Shown: positions 10,299 through 20,672, numbered from the stretch's first letter. The stretch: DNA of 64,000 bases from Rhodospirillaceae bacterium (GCA_018674495.1 JABHAA010000121.1:1-64000); one strand, 5' to 3'. A program made the numbers and translations. The notes: a model not told the origin generated them from the sequence alone.

Positions 10299-10874
10299 TT
10301 ATTTCACGCGCTTGGGTAGGACATCGGGGATTTTAAAGTTGGGCGAGTTCTTGTCGAGCTGCGCCAAAACCAATTTCGTAATGTCCAAAAATGCGGCGGT
10401 AACCAGAACTTCGCGTTTTCGAAACACCAATGTGAAATTATGCTTTTTGGTCACATCGACCAACGCCTTGTTCAATTCCTTCTCAAACGCTCGGGTAGTA
10501 AATACCCGGAGACGATTGAACTCCTGATTTCGCTGCTGCACTTTTCTTTGCAGGGCCAGTTCTTTTTGCCGGAAGAGTTTGATCTCCTGCTCGAACGCGG
10601 CTGGCGACAGAATAACGCGCTGCTTTTGCAAATCTTCGTTGGCTTTGCGCAAAGCCTGCTCTTCGCTTTTGATTTCGGCCCGGAACAATTTCCGGCGGCT
10701 GTCAATTTGCCGGGCGATGTCTTTGCTCATGAGCGAAGTTTGCGTCAAACGCACGATGTTGAGTACGCCCAGTTTGATCTGAACCGGATTTTCCTGCGCG
10801 TGGGCCGGGCCTGGCAGGAACAGCGCCGCCAGGGATAGCGAGGAAATCAGGACCGCAATCCGATAGTTTAACAT
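10299..10874 (-). CDS. skp: Skp/OmpH-like periplasmic chaperone
   Basis: This 191-residue exported protein has a clear signal peptide (hydrophobic about 5-20, cleavage near PGPAHAQ). The central section (about residues 55-135) is charged and helical, as in the coiled-coil tentacles of Skp, which cage unfolded outer-membrane proteins during periplasmic transit. The ATG at 10874 is three bases from the bamA stop. The bamA neighbour supports a role in delivering clients to the BAM complex. Confidence 0.9.
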   Translation of the reverse strand: MLNYRIAVLISSLSLAALFLPGPAHAQENPVQIKLGVLNIVRLTQTSLMSKDIARQIDSRRKLFRAEIKSEEQALRKANEDLQKQRVILSPAAFEQEIKLFRQKELALQRKVQQRNQEFNRLRVFTTRAFEKELNKALVDVTKKHNFTLVFRKREVLVTAAFLDITKLVLAQLDKNSPNFKIPDVLPKRVK

Positions 10875-10877
10875 GTA

Positions 10878-13154
10878 CTAAAACCTTGTTCCGAAGTTCA
10901 ATCTCATGGTTTCCTTGATATCGGTGCTATCTTTCAACAGCGGAATGCCGAAATCCACATTGACCGGACCGAACGGCGAAACCCAACCGAAGCCAACGCC
11001 TGCAGAGGCGCGAACATTGCCCGAATCGGCGACATTCGAATTGGAGGGATTAATACTGCCGATGCTGCCCATATCGGTGAACACCCGCCCGGACACGCCA
11101 AATTCTTTGGGCAATCCAAGGGGTAATTGCATTTGCAGACTGGCGTTGTACATCCATTCACCGCCGAGCGCGTCATCGGTCAAAGTATCACGTGGTCCGA
11201 CACCGGCCGTGGCAAACCCGCGCAAGCCCTCGCCGCCGAGGAAAAACCGGTCGGATATTTGCACGTCTTCGCCGAGCCCGTAGACATAACCGGCGCGCCC
11301 GGTCAGCGACAGCACCCAGTCCTTGGTCGGTGAATAGTATTGGGTGGCCTCCAAGGTATTTTTCAAAAAGCGAACCGTGCCCGCGATGCCGGCCAATTCG
11401 TTGCGCATGCGGGCTGCGAACCCGTCAGTCGGATTCAATCGGGAATCGCGAAGATCATATGCGAGCACGTGACCTACTTTGGAAACGTAGCGTTGCCGTT
11501 CCTGTGCCTTGATCAGCACCGATGCGTTGGAGGCGACGTTCTTCACTTCGGCGAACTCAAATGTGTATTGCAGGTTTTGCCGCAAATCCTCACTCAATGG
11601 GTAGCCTAGGCGGAGACCAACGCCGGTGCGCCGCGAATCCAACGATCGGGTGTCTTGCAAATCGGTGGCGGTGTGAAAAACATCGAACCCGGCGGACACT
11701 TCCCGGTCGAGGAAATAAGGCTCCGTGAATGCCAGATTAAACGTCGTCTTCTCTGCTGCCAGAGATGTGTTCAACGAAATACGCTGGCCCCGCCCCAATA
11801 GGTTTCTTTCCTTGACGCCAAGATCGATCAGCGGGCCCGAATCTGTGGCAAAGCCCACGCCGATACTTAACGAGCCGGTTGATTTTTCCTCCACCTCGAC
11901 TTTGACAATGGCCTTGTCCTCGGAGCTGCCGGGAATGTTTTCGATATCGACCTTGCTAAAATAATCCAGATCGCGGATGCGCTTTCTGGAGCGGCGAATC
12001 TTGGCGGCGTTGAAGGCGTCGCCCTCGGCGACTTGAATTTCGCGGCGGATTACCTTGTCGGAGGTGCGCACATTGCCGACAATTTCGATGCGCTCCACAA
12101 ACACCCTCGGCCCTTCCGAGATATCGAATGTAATGTTGATAGCGCGCGCGGCTCGGTCGCGGTTAACGCGCGGGCGGACCTCGACAAAGGCAAAACCAAG
12201 GGTGCCGACTTCATCGGTCAAATCCTCAACGGACTTGTCAATTTTCCGGTTGTCGTACCAGTCGTCGGTTTCGTAGCCGATTAACTTGGCCAAATCGTCG
12301 CCGTTGATGCCGCGAATGCCGACCGCAATATCGAAGTCGCCGAACTTGTAGCGCTCGCCTTCCTCGACGGTGAAGGTCAAAAAGAAGGCGGAGCGGTCCG
12401 GGGTCAATTCGGCGACCGCCGATACAACGCGGAAATCGGCATAGCCCTGGTTCAAATAATGCTGGCGCAACAATTCCCTATCGAACGTAACGCGGTCTGG
12501 ATCATAGGTGTCATCGCTAGAAAAGAAGCGGTAAAACGCCGTCTCTTTGGTGCGCACAACGTCGCGAAGTTCGGAATCGCTTTCCACTCGGTTGCCGATG
12601 AAATTAATTTTCTCGACCTTGGTTAGCGGCCCTTCGTCAATTTCGAACACCAAGTCGGCCCGGTTTTGATCGAGGCGAATAACCTTTGGTTCCACCGTCG
12701 CCGCAAACCGGCCATTGACCCGGTAGACATCCAAAATTCGCTTCACATCCTGCTGCACTTTGGTGCGCGTGAAAACAACGCGCGGGCGTAGAGTCACTTC
12801 TTTTTGGAGCATCTCGTCTTCGATGCGGAGATTGCCCTCGAACGCGATGCGGTTGATGACTGGGTTTTCAACCACCCGTACCACCAGACTTTTGCCAGCG
12901 CGGGAGATGGCCACATCGGCGAACAGTCCGGTCGCATAAAGGCTTTTCAGCGATTGATCGATGCGCCTTGGATCAAAAGTGTCGCCGCTTTGCAGCAACA
13001 GATAGGAGCGAACCGTGTCCGGCTCAATTCTTTGCGTCCCCTCGATAACAATTTCGCCCACCACATTGCCACGGGTCTGCGCCGCCGCGTAGTCCGGAGA
13101 AATCAATGCGAGAAAAGTCAGGGTCGCAAATATTAGGCCCCAAACACGAAACAA
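10878..13154 (-). CDS. bamA: Outer membrane protein assembly factor BamA
   Basis: This 758-residue protein has a signal peptide (cleavage near DYAAAQT), five POTRA domains (about residues 25-425) and a C-terminal 16-strand beta-barrel ending in FGTRF, the aromatic-terminated outer-membrane signature. The loop-6 motif is present as GEGLRGFATAG, with Leu in place of the usual Val of VRGF. BamA inserts beta-barrel proteins into the outer membrane. The only start that keeps the full signal peptide is TTG at 13154, with GGGAG about 7 bases upstream. The gene lies between rseP and skp as in many Gram-negative genomes. Confidence 0.96.
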   Translation of the reverse strand: MFRVWGLIFATLTFLALISPDYAAAQTRGNVVGEIVIEGTQRIEPDTVRSYLLLQSGDTFDPRRIDQSLKSLYATGLFADVAISRAGKSLVVRVVENPVINRIAFEGNLRIEDEMLQKEVTLRPRVVFTRTKVQQDVKRILDVYRVNGRFAATVEPKVIRLDQNRADLVFEIDEGPLTKVEKINFIGNRVESDSELRDVVRTKETAFYRFFSSDDTYDPDRVTFDRELLRQHYLNQGYADFRVVSAVAELTPDRSAFFLTFTVEEGERYKFGDFDIAVGIRGINGDDLAKLIGYETDDWYDNRKIDKSVEDLTDEVGTLGFAFVEVRPRVNRDRAARAINITFDISEGPRVFVERIEIVGNVRTSDKVIRREIQVAEGDAFNAAKIRRSRKRIRDLDYFSKVDIENIPGSSEDKAIVKVEVEEKSTGSLSIGVGFATDSGPLIDLGVKERNLLGRGQRISLNTSLAAEKTTFNLAFTEPYFLDREVSAGFDVFHTATDLQDTRSLDSRRTGVGLRLGYPLSEDLRQNLQYTFEFAEVKNVASNASVLIKAQERQRYVSKVGHVLAYDLRDSRLNPTDGFAARMRNELAGIAGTVRFLKNTLEATQYYSPTKDWVLSLTGRAGYVYGLGEDVQISDRFFLGGEGLRGFATAGVGPRDTLTDDALGGEWMYNASLQMQLPLGLPKEFGVSGRVFTDMGSIGSINPSNSNVADSGNVRASAGVGFGWVSPFGPVNVDFGIPLLKDSTDIKETMRLNFGTRF

Positions 13155-13207
13155 AACGTAACTCCCAGAAAATCGTAATTATTAATCTTAGCGCAACGTG
13201 ACCGAAC

Positions 13208-14395
13208 TTAAGTGAACAGGTTTTTGATAATCTCAAAAAACTTCAGGTGAACAAGGTCATTCCAGGTAACGAACAGAAAAAGCGCGACAACGAAGATCAA
13301 TCCAAAGCGAAATCCATACTCCTGCGCCTTCATTCCCAGTGGCTTACCACGGATGGCTTCGATCGCATAAAAAGCCAAATGTCCGCCATCAAGCAACGGT
13401 ATGGGGAAAAGATTGATCAGGCCCAGGTTGACAGAAAGTACCGCCAGGAACGAGATATAGCTGGCCAAACCCAATTCGGCAACCTGACCCGATATTTGTG
13501 CAATGCGGATGATGCCGCCGAGATCGTCCGCTGACTGGGCGCCGGCGATGATATCGCGGAGATATTCCAATATGCGAACGGTCATCGCGTAGGTGCGCTC
13601 AAAGCCAAGTCCGATGGCCGTTAGCGGATTTTTGCGTACATAGAGAACCTTGCCCGGTTGCGCTGTAATGCCTAACAACCCTTGAATGGCAACCGTGCCA
13701 CCGGCTTGGCGAACCTCGCGGCGGCTGGGTATGACGAACACCGAAATGATCTGGCCGCCGCGCTCGATCCGAACTGCCATGCGCACACCGGGGCTTTTGC
13801 GGACAATCGCCTGGAGATCACCAAACGAGGCGATATCAACCGCGCCCATTTTCAAAATTTTGTCGCCGCGCTGCAGCTTGGCGATATCGGCGGGGCTGCC
13901 AGACGAGACCGAGCCGACGACGGCCTGCAACGGCTGCGACGTATCCAACTGGGGAACGCCGGCAATGGAAAACAGGCCGGCGAACAAAAGAATGGCAAAC
14001 ACAAAATTGACCAACGGGCCAGCAACGACGATAGCGGCGCGCTGCATCAGGGTCTTGTGGTGGAACGACACCGCCTTTTCCGGCTCGGTCATGGGCCGCT
14101 CGGTTTCCTCGCCGTCTTCATCTTCTTCGGCGACGGTTTCGCTTTCGCCGAACATTTTGACGTAGCCGCCAAGCGGAATAGCGCAAAACTTCCAGCGCGT
14201 CCCCCGGGAATCGTCCCAGCCCTTAAGTTCAGTGCCGAAGCCGATCGAGAACACCTCGACGCGCACGCCGGCCCAGCGGGCAACCGCGTAATGGCCCAAT
14301 TCATGGACGAATACCAGTATGGTAAGAGCGACCAGGAACGGTAAACCGGTCTCCCAGATAAAGCTCAAACTATCGACAAAGCTAAGAATATCCAT
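13208..14395 (-). CDS. rseP: RIP metalloprotease RseP (site-2 protease)
   Basis: This 395-residue integral membrane zinc protease has the HELGH active site in its first transmembrane helix (VFVHELGHYAVARW), a PDZ domain (about residues 145-230), and the second metal-ligand motif NLFPIPLLDGGHL near residue 330. Family members cut membrane-embedded anti-sigma factors and leftover signal peptides. An acidic cytoplasmic or periplasmic insertion (about residues 85-100, ESETVAEEDEDGEE) precedes the PDZ domain. The start is ATG at 14395. It sits between dxr and bamA, linking envelope stress signalling to outer-membrane assembly. Confidence 0.95.
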   Translation of the reverse strand: MDILSFVDSLSFIWETGLPFLVALTILVFVHELGHYAVARWAGVRVEVFSIGFGTELKGWDDSRGTRWKFCAIPLGGYVKMFGESETVAEEDEDGEETERPMTEPEKAVSFHHKTLMQRAAIVVAGPLVNFVFAILLFAGLFSIAGVPQLDTSQPLQAVVGSVSSGSPADIAKLQRGDKILKMGAVDIASFGDLQAIVRKSPGVRMAVRIERGGQIISVFVIPSRREVRQAGGTVAIQGLLGITAQPGKVLYVRKNPLTAIGLGFERTYAMTVRILEYLRDIIAGAQSADDLGGIIRIAQISGQVAELGLASYISFLAVLSVNLGLINLFPIPLLDGGHLAFYAIEAIRGKPLGMKAQEYGFRFGLIFVVALFLFVTWNDLVHLKFFEIIKNLFT

Positions 14396-14452
14396 TTTTT
14401 GCGTTCGCTATTATTGTTGTTCCAGGTTCAGCACGGCATGCTCTCTACTTGC

Positions 14453-15655
14453 TTATTTGGCAGATGCGAGCCGTTTCGCAAGTTTTTCGGCCAGCGCCCG
14501 CGCTTCGGTATCGATCTCATAGACCGCGTCCATCGTGTCGAGTGCGACCGGCGGCATCTCCGCCAAGACGTCGGCAACAATGCCGCAAATATCCAAAAAC
14601 CCTATGCTCTCATCCAAAAAGTACCGCACGGCCACTTCGTTGGCAGCGTTAAGGATGGCCGGCGCGGTGCCGCCCGCCTGCAATGCCTCACGCGCCAACT
14701 GAAGCGCTGGGAATCTTTTAATATCAGGCGCTTCAAAGGTCAAATTTGCAATTTTATCCAGTTGCAGGCGCGGCGACGGCGTTGCCATCCGGGTGGGCCA
14801 GGATAAGGCATAGGAAATCGGCGTGCGCATGTCGGGCGAGCCCAGTTGCGCCAGCACCGAGCCATCTACATATTCGACCATGCTGTGTACCACCGATTGC
14901 GGATGCACCAGAATATCGATCTGGTCTTCGCGCACCGGAAACAGGAAATAGGCTTCGATAAACTCCAGACCCTTGTTCATCATGGTCGCCGAATCCACCG
15001 ATATTTTCGCCCCCATATCCCAATTGGGATGGGCAACGGCCTGTTGTGGCGTGGCGCGGGACATCTCGTTGATCGGCGATTCGCGGAAGGGCCCGCCGGA
15101 CGCGGTCAAGATCAGCCGCTCGACGCTGTCGGCCTGGCGGAAATTGAAGACCTGGAATATGGCGTTGTGTTCCGAATCCACTGGGATCAAGGCGCCACCA
15201 TTCTGTTGGACTGCTTCCATTAGCATGGTGCCAGCGCAGACCAAGCCTTCCTTGTTGGCCAGCCCGACAATGGTGCCGCGTTCGGCGGCGGCCATGGTCG
15301 GCTCTAGCCCGGCCATGCCGACAATCGAGGCCAGCACCAAATCGGACGGCCGCATCGCTGCTTCAACCAACGCTTGGCGGCCGGCGGCAACGTCTATCTC
15401 GGTGCCCGTCAATTCTTCCTTCAAGTCCTGATAAAGGCTTTCGTCGCCGATCACCACTTGCGCCGGCTTGAATATACGCGCCTGTTCGGCCAGCAGCTTG
15501 GCGTTGCGGTTGCCGGTCAGGGCTTCCAAGCGGAAGCGCTCCGGAGCGCGAGCGATCAAATCCAAGGTATTGCGTCCGACCGAGCCGGTCGAGCCGAGCA
15601 CGGTCACGCTGCGCTGTACATCCAAATCCAACCCGGTGCCGTGCTCGTAGGTCAT
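14453..15655 (-). CDS. dxr: 1-deoxy-D-xylulose 5-phosphate reductoisomerase
   Basis: This enzyme (about 400 residues) converts DXP to MEP in the non-mevalonate isoprenoid pathway with NADPH and a divalent metal. The N-terminal nucleotide-binding motif VTVLGSTGSVGRNTLDL and the metal and substrate motif IPVDSEHNAIFQ are clear, as is SGGPFRE. I used the ATG at 15655, which overlaps the TGA of cdsA as ATGA; an ATG at 15661 and a longer frame to 15688 are also open. Its product feeds UppS, encoded two genes upstream. Confidence 0.95.
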   Translation of the reverse strand: MTYEHGTGLDLDVQRSVTVLGSTGSVGRNTLDLIARAPERFRLEALTGNRNAKLLAEQARIFKPAQVVIGDESLYQDLKEELTGTEIDVAAGRQALVEAAMRPSDLVLASIVGMAGLEPTMAAAERGTIVGLANKEGLVCAGTMLMEAVQQNGGALIPVDSEHNAIFQVFNFRQADSVERLILTASGGPFRESPINEMSRATPQQAVAHPNWDMGAKISVDSATMMNKGLEFIEAYFLFPVREDQIDILVHPQSVVHSMVEYVDGSVLAQLGSPDMRTPISYALSWPTRMATPSPRLQLDKIANLTFEAPDIKRFPALQLAREALQAGGTAPAILNAANEVAVRYFLDESIGFLDICGIVADVLAEMPPVALDTMDAVYEIDTEARALAEKLAKRLASAK

Positions 15656-16449
15656 TTCCATAGCGCAATTCCGCCCTGCGATAGCCAAAATACAATAGCC
15701 GCCAGCGGCGCCGCGAGCAGCATGCCGTCGATGCGGTCTAAAACTCCTCCGTGACCGGGGATCAGTTGCCCTGAATCCTTGACGCCAAAGCGCCGCTTAT
15801 ACCAGGATTCGAACAAATCCCCCGCCTGCGACACCACCGCCACCAAGGCGCTGAGAGCCACGATTGCCATTATACTCCGTTCCACTGAAGTTGCCGCAAG
15901 TAATATGGCCGCGACCACCGCTGCCGAGGCGGCGCCGCCGATAAGTCCGGCCCATGTTTTGCCCGGGCTGATGGATGGTGCCAGCTTGGCGCCGCCGATC
16001 CATTGGCCGAACACATAGCCACCGATATCGGTCGCCCAGACCACCAAGAACAGCCACAGGATGACACTTCGACCCTCTGTCTGATCGCCGCGCAACACCG
16101 CCAAGGCTATACAGGCGGCGGCGATATAGAGCAATCCGATGGCCGGCCAGGGATTGCCGCCGCCCGCCCGGCGCCAACCAAAACCGATCAAGCCCAGCGC
16201 CCCAATGCCCAACACCGTCCCGGCAAGGGTGAATTGCTCGAACGAGTATAAGACCAAAACCGCTGCGAACAGGCACAACGCCGCATATCCCAACCGCCCC
16301 GAATGGCCTTTTGCCGCAATGCGGCACCACTCGAACACGGCGGCGAGACCGGCGATCAGCAGGAGGATATTGAAATAGGGTGCGCCGATCCAAATCGCCG
16401 CCAGCACCGGCGGGATTAAAATCACACTCGACACCACACGAAGTATCAT
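15652..16449 (-). CDS. cdsA: Phosphatidate cytidylyltransferase
   Basis: This 265-residue membrane enzyme makes CDP-diacylglycerol for phospholipid synthesis. It has about seven transmembrane segments and the family signature near the C terminus, seen as KRRFGVKDSGQLIPGHGG followed by a DRIDG motif. The start is ATG at 16449, 28 bases after the uppS stop. It overlaps dxr by four bases. Confidence 0.95.
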   Translation of the reverse strand: MILRVVSSVILIPPVLAAIWIGAPYFNILLLIAGLAAVFEWCRIAAKGHSGRLGYAALCLFAAVLVLYSFEQFTLAGTVLGIGALGLIGFGWRRAGGGNPWPAIGLLYIAAACIALAVLRGDQTEGRSVILWLFLVVWATDIGGYVFGQWIGGAKLAPSISPGKTWAGLIGGAASAAVVAAILLAATSVERSIMAIVALSALVAVVSQAGDLFESWYKRRFGVKDSGQLIPGHGGVLDRIDGMLLAAPLAAIVFWLSQGGIALWK

Positions 16450-16477
16450 CGCAAATCCAAATCAGACTTGAACGCCA

Positions 16478-17209
16478 TCAGGCGGTCGCACCAAAGCGCC
16501 TTTCACGGCGTTGATACTCGTTGATCGCCATCAGGAAATCTTTTTCCGAAAAATCCGGCCACAGGGTATCCATGAACACCAGCTCCGAATAAGCGATTTG
16601 CCACAACAGAAAATTGCTGATGCGCTGTTCGCCGGATGTGCGGATCAGCAAGTCAGGATCGGGAATGTCGGCGGTTTCCAAATGGGCTTCGAGGACGCGT
16701 TCGTCTATGGCACCGCTAGTCAATTGCCCGGCTTCGACTTTTTTGGCAATTTTTTGGATCGCCGAGATAATTTCCGAGCGGCCGCCATAGCTCAACGCAA
16801 CAATCAAATCTAATTTGTCGTTGCCGGCGGTGAACGCCTCGCCCTCCTCGATCAGCTTGACGATATCGGCGCTTAAATCTTCGCGGTCGCCAATGACGCG
16901 TAGGCGGACGCCGTTCTTGTGAAGGTCCGCAATCTCCGACAACAAATAGCGGCGCAACAGGCCCATCAGGTCTTGGACCTCACGCGCCGGGCGTTTCCAA
17001 TTTTCCGACGAAAAGCTGTACAGGGTCAGATAGCGAATGCCGAATTTCACTGAACATTCGACGGCGGTACGCACCGATTGGGCGCCGCGCCGGTGGCCTT
17101 CGATACGCGGCAGCCCACGCGCCTGCGCCCAGCGACCATTGCCATCCATGATGATGGCGACATGGTTCGGCGAATGGCCGGTATCGGAAAGAGAAGGCGC
17201 CAAGCTCAT
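16478..17209 (-). CDS. uppS: Undecaprenyl pyrophosphate synthase
   Basis: This 243-residue cis-prenyltransferase makes the C55 lipid carrier for peptidoglycan and LPS sugars. The substrate motif HVAIIMDGNGRWAQARG contains the catalytic Asp, followed by GHRRGA; the C-terminal RTSGEQRISNFLLWQ region is also diagnostic. The ATG at 17209 lies 8 bases after the frr stop. Nearby dxr supplies its isoprenoid precursors. Confidence 0.96.
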   Translation of the reverse strand: MSLAPSLSDTGHSPNHVAIIMDGNGRWAQARGLPRIEGHRRGAQSVRTAVECSVKFGIRYLTLYSFSSENWKRPAREVQDLMGLLRRYLLSEIADLHKNGVRLRVIGDREDLSADIVKLIEEGEAFTAGNDKLDLIVALSYGGRSEIISAIQKIAKKVEAGQLTSGAIDERVLEAHLETADIPDPDLLIRTSGEQRISNFLLWQIAYSELVFMDTLWPDFSEKDFLMAINEYQRRERRFGATA

Positions 17210-17217
17210 GCGTGATC

Positions 17218-17778
17218 CTAAACTTGTAAAATTTCCTGTTCTTTTTTGGCCAACGTATCGTCCATGCCAGTAACAAATTCATCGGTAACATCTTGAATTT
17301 CCTGACTATAATCCCTTAACTCGTCCTCGGATATGTCGCCGGATTTCTCCGCCTTTTTCAATTCGTCCAGGCTGTGGCGGCGCACATTGCGCACCGCGAC
17401 TTTGGCCTCTTCGGCATAGCGCCCGGCAATCTTGGTGATCTCGATGCGGCGCTCTTCCGACAAGGGCGGGATCGGCACACGGACCAACTGACCATCGTTG
17501 GATGGGTTGAGGCCAAGATCCGATTCACGGATCGATTTTTCCACCGACGAAACCAGTCCCTTGTCCCACACTTGGACGGTCAGCATGCGGGGTTCGGGAA
17601 CACCGATGGTGCCGACCTGGTTGATGGGCATTGGCTGGCCATAGGCTTCGACGGTCAGGGGCTCCAACAGGCTGGCGGCGGCGCGCCCGGTGCGCAGTCC
17701 ACCGAATTCCTTGTGCAGCACTTCGAGCGCGCCTTCCATGCGCCGCCGGATATCTCTCTTGGTTGTTTCGAATTCCAT
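17218..17778 (-). CDS. frr: Ribosome recycling factor
   Basis: This 186-residue protein has the length and composition of RRF, a three-helix bundle with a small beta domain that splits post-termination ribosomes together with EF-G. Characteristic stretches are [15 protein letters not shown], the [14 protein letters not shown] region and the C-terminal charged helices. The ATG at 17778 is 2 bases after the pyrH stop, an arrangement found across bacteria. Confidence 0.96.
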   Translation of the reverse strand: MEFETTKRDIRRRMEGALEVLHKEFGGLRTGRAAASLLEPLTVEAYGQPMPINQVGTIGVPEPRMLTVQVWDKGLVSSVEKSIRESDLGLNPSNDGQLVRVPIPPLSEERRIEITKIAGRYAEEAKVAVRNVRRHSLDELKKAEKSGDISEDELRDYSQEIQDVTDEFVTGMDDTLAKKEQEILQV

Positions 17779-17780
17779 TG

Positions 17781-18512
17781 TTATGCCTCCACCGCTTCCT
17801 GGATTATGGTCGATTTTCCGCCGCCGGTCACCACCTCGGCGAAGGCGCCCGGTGTCTGGATCGAGAATACCAGTATAGGAATACCGTTTTCACGAGACAA
17901 TGATATTGCTGCGGCATCCATAACCCGCAAATCTTCGGTCAAAACATCCTTGTAGGTCAATGATGTGTATCGCTTCGCGTCCGGATCTGTTTTCGGATCG
18001 GCGCTGTATACCCCATCCACCTGGGTGCCCTTGAACAAAGCATCGCAATTCATTTCGGCGGCGCGGAGCGCGGCGGCGGTGTCGGTGGTAAAGAATGGAT
18101 TGCCGGTGCCGGCGGCGAAAATGACCACCCGCCCCTTTTCCATATGGCGTATCGCACGCCGGCGAATATAGGGCTCACATACAGTTTGCATGGGGATCGC
18201 CGACAATACTCTGGTCGCAACCCCCAGCCCTTCAAGCACCGATTGCATGCCGAGCGCGTTGATCACTGTCGCCAGCATGCCCATATGATCGGCGCTGGAC
18301 CGCTCCAAGCCACTGGCGACACCGGCGAGGCCACGAAATATATTGCCGCCGCCGATCACCAGGCACATCTCAGCCCCTTTATCGAGAACCCCCTTGATCT
18401 CGCCGGCGATGCGCTCCATGGCGCCGCTCTCCAGGCCGAACTCCTGGCTTCCCATGAGGCCCTCACCCGAAATTTTCAGGAGTATGCGCTGGTAAAGGAG
18501 ACTATCTGCCAT
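17781..18512 (-). CDS. pyrH: UMP kinase
   Basis: This 243-residue amino-acid-kinase-fold enzyme phosphorylates UMP to UDP. The nucleotide-binding KISGEGLMG, the [10 protein letters not shown] glycine loop and the [20 protein letters not shown] region are typical of bacterial UMP kinase, which is hexameric and regulated by GTP and UTP. The ATG at 18512 is directly preceded by an in-frame TTG that could also initiate. A 170-base spacer separates it from tsf; I see no terminator in it and no promoter I would call. Confidence 0.96.
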   Translation of the reverse strand: MADSLLYQRILLKISGEGLMGSQEFGLESGAMERIAGEIKGVLDKGAEMCLVIGGGNIFRGLAGVASGLERSSADHMGMLATVINALGMQSVLEGLGVATRVLSAIPMQTVCEPYIRRRAIRHMEKGRVVIFAAGTGNPFFTTDTAAALRAAEMNCDALFKGTQVDGVYSADPKTDPDAKRYTSLTYKDVLTEDLRVMDAAAISLSRENGIPILVFSIQTPGAFAEVVTGGGKSTIIQEAVEA

Positions 18513-18682
18513 CAAATATCAGGTTCAATTCGTCGCTATGCGGCGCTATCAGTACAGCCAGGCATCGCCGCCAAGCCGCAACAAGGCAACGATCAACGGT
18601 GAGTGTAAATCAATTCACGGTCCGTTGGGTTAAAATTGAAGTGTGCAGCCGCAATCAATATATAGGACGTATTGCCAAACAC

Positions 18683-19609
18683 TTAGCTGGCGACGGCGGC
18701 GGCAACTTCGGCGGCGAAGTCTTCTTCTTTCTTCTCCACCCCGTCGCCTAGAGCGAATCGGCAAAATCCCTTGACCGTGATGCTGGCGCCCAATTCCTTG
18801 GCGGCGGCTTCGACGGCTTGGCTGACCTTGGATTCGCCGTCGATGACGAAGGTCTGGTCCATCAAGCAAATCTCTTCGTAAAATTTGCGCAAGCGGCCTT
18901 CGACCATTTTTTCGATGATCTCTTCCGGTTTGCCCGATTCGCGCGCTTGTTCGGAAAGCACATTGCGCTCGCGCTGCAATTCTTCGGGATCCACATCGGC
19001 CTGGCTTAAGGCGGTCGGATTGGAGGCAGCCACATGCATGGCCAGTTGTTTGCCAAAAACTTCAAGCTGGGCCGCATCGCCATCGGATTCGAGAGCCACC
19101 AGAACGCCGATCTTGCCGAGGCGCGGGGTCAGCGCGTTGTGCATGTAGGTGGCGACAACGCCCTTATCGACGCTGAGCCGGGCTGAGCGGCGCAAATCCA
19201 TATTCTCGCCAATGGTGGCGATCATAGCGGCAATGGTCTCGTCCACATTGCGATCACCGTCGGGATAGGCCGCGCCTTTCAGTTCTTCCACATCGCCCGA
19301 GCCGGAAAGCGCGATACCGGTCACTGTCTCGACCAATCCCTGAAAAGTATCGTTGCGGGCGACAAAATCAGTTTCTGCATTGATTTCCACCAGCGCGCCC
19401 GTGCCGCCTTCGGAGGCGACGCCGATCAAACCTTCGGAAGCCGCACGTCCGGCTTTCTTGGCCGCTGCTGCCAAGCCCTGGGTGCGAAGCCAATCCACAG
19501 AAGCTTCCAGATCGCCATCATTTTCGGACAGCGCCTTTTTGCAATCCATCATGCCGACGCCAGTTTTTTCGCGCAGTTCTTTTACGAGTGCCGCAGTAAT
19601 TTCTGCCAT
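18683..19609 (-). CDS. tsf: Translation elongation factor Ts
   Basis: This 308-residue protein is the nucleotide-exchange factor for EF-Tu. The N-terminal UBA-like domain contains the signature [16 protein letters not shown], and the core has the TDFVARN motif that contacts EF-Tu. The ATG at 19609 is preceded by GAGGAC. It follows rpsB by 48 bases, the near-universal bacterial rpsB-tsf arrangement. Confidence 0.97.
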   Translation of the reverse strand: MAEITAALVKELREKTGVGMMDCKKALSENDGDLEASVDWLRTQGLAAAAKKAGRAASEGLIGVASEGGTGALVEINAETDFVARNDTFQGLVETVTGIALSGSGDVEELKGAAYPDGDRNVDETIAAMIATIGENMDLRRSARLSVDKGVVATYMHNALTPRLGKIGVLVALESDGDAAQLEVFGKQLAMHVAASNPTALSQADVDPEELQRERNVLSEQARESGKPEEIIEKMVEGRLRKFYEEICLMDQTFVIDGESKVSQAVEAAAKELGASITVKGFCRFALGDGVEKKEEDFAAEVAAAVAS

Positions 19610-19657
19610 CTTGTCCTCTTGGTATATTCTCTAAATTCGTAAATACCGGTCCGCGCT

Positions 19658-20527
19658 TCAGCTTGCGGTCGGCTGCTCATCTTTGGCCGGTGTGGCTTCG
19701 GCTTCCACCGGAGCTTCCGCAGCTGCTTCAGGCGCCGCTTCCGGTGCGGTTTCGGCGGGCGCTTCGGCGGGTAGATTTTCCTCTGTCATCTCTTCCATCT
19801 CGCCGATATCGGCGCCGCTGGCAACAATCTCCTGCTGGATGCCGGACAAAACGGCGCCCGAGATCAGATCGCAATAAAGATTGATGGCGCGGATGGAATC
19901 GTCATTGCCGGGGATCGGAAATTCGATACCGTCGGGATCGGTGTTTGAATCCAACACCGCAATTACCGGAATACCCAACTTGTTGGCTTCGGCAACGGCA
20001 ATGGCTTCCTTGTTGCGATCGATCACGAACATCAAATCTGGGATGCCGCCGATTTCCTTGATACCACCCAAGGCCCTGTCCAGCTTGTCCCGCTGGCGGG
20101 TTAATTTCAAAAGCTCCTTCTTGGTCAGGCCCAAGGTTTCTTCTGATTCCTCATCGCCAAGCTGTTCTTCCAATTTTTTCAACTGACGGATTGAATTGGA
20201 AATGGTTTTCCAGTTGGTCAGCATGCCGCCGAGCCAGCGGTGATTGACATAATACTGGCCGCATTTCATGGCCGCTTCGGCGATCGGCTGGCTGGCTTGG
20301 CGCTTAGTGCCCACGAACAAAACCCGGCCACCGCCGGAAACGATGTCGTAGACTGTCTGCATCGCCTGATACAGCATGGGAACAGTTTGTTGTAGATCGA
20401 GTATATGAACGCCCTGGCGTGTGCCAAAGATGTATTGCTGCATCTTCGGGTTCCAGCGGCGGGTAACGTGTCCGAAATGAACGCCGGCTTCTAAGAGCTG
20501 GCGCATAGTAAAGGTTGGCAGTGCCAT
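19658..20527 (-). CDS. rpsB: 30S ribosomal protein S2
   Basis: This 289-residue protein contains the complete S2 core (about 1-235), with [19 protein letters not shown] near the N terminus and [20 protein letters not shown] later. A low-complexity C-terminal tail of about 50 residues rich in Ala, Glu and Pro is longer than in E. coli but common in alphaproteobacteria. The ATG at 20527 is the first start of the long leftward run, with a good sigma-70-type promoter about 117 bases upstream. Confidence 0.97.
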   Translation of the reverse strand: MALPTFTMRQLLEAGVHFGHVTRRWNPKMQQYIFGTRQGVHILDLQQTVPMLYQAMQTVYDIVSGGGRVLFVGTKRQASQPIAEAAMKCGQYYVNHRWLGGMLTNWKTISNSIRQLKKLEEQLGDEESEETLGLTKKELLKLTRQRDKLDRALGGIKEIGGIPDLMFVIDRNKEAIAVAEANKLGIPVIAVLDSNTDPDGIEFPIPGNDDSIRAINLYCDLISGAVLSGIQQEIVASGADIGEMEEMTEENLPAEAPAETAPEAAPEAAAEAPVEAEATPAKDEQPTAS

Positions 20528-20637
20528 GGTACGGTCCTTCTCCGGTTATACCTCCGCGGGGCGTGGTCCCAAATGGAACACCGGATCGACCATCGGCGAA
20601 TTTGCGCCGGGGCCGTATGCCCGCGTGTGGATTTAAG
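20528..20637 (-). ncRNA. Candidate rpsB 5' leader
   Basis: About 110 transcribed bases are expected between the predicted start point near 20637 and rpsB. They are GC-rich and contain short self-complementary segments such as GGCG-CAAATT-CGCC. Protein S2 represses its own rpsB-tsf messenger in E. coli, so this leader is a candidate site for that feedback. No established leader motif could be matched by eye. Confidence 0.35.
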
Positions 20638-20643
20638 GGCGGC

Positions 20644-20672
20644 TTTGTAGGCTTATGATCGGTTTATGGCAA
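20644..20672 (-). promoter_or_regulatory. Predicted sigma-70 promoter of rpsB-tsf
   Basis: On the minus strand TTGCCA (20672-20667) and TACAAA (20649-20644) are separated by exactly 17 bases. The position is suitable for the long envelope and translation run beginning at rpsB. Part of it also lies upstream of the divergent cyclase gene. Confidence 0.55.
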
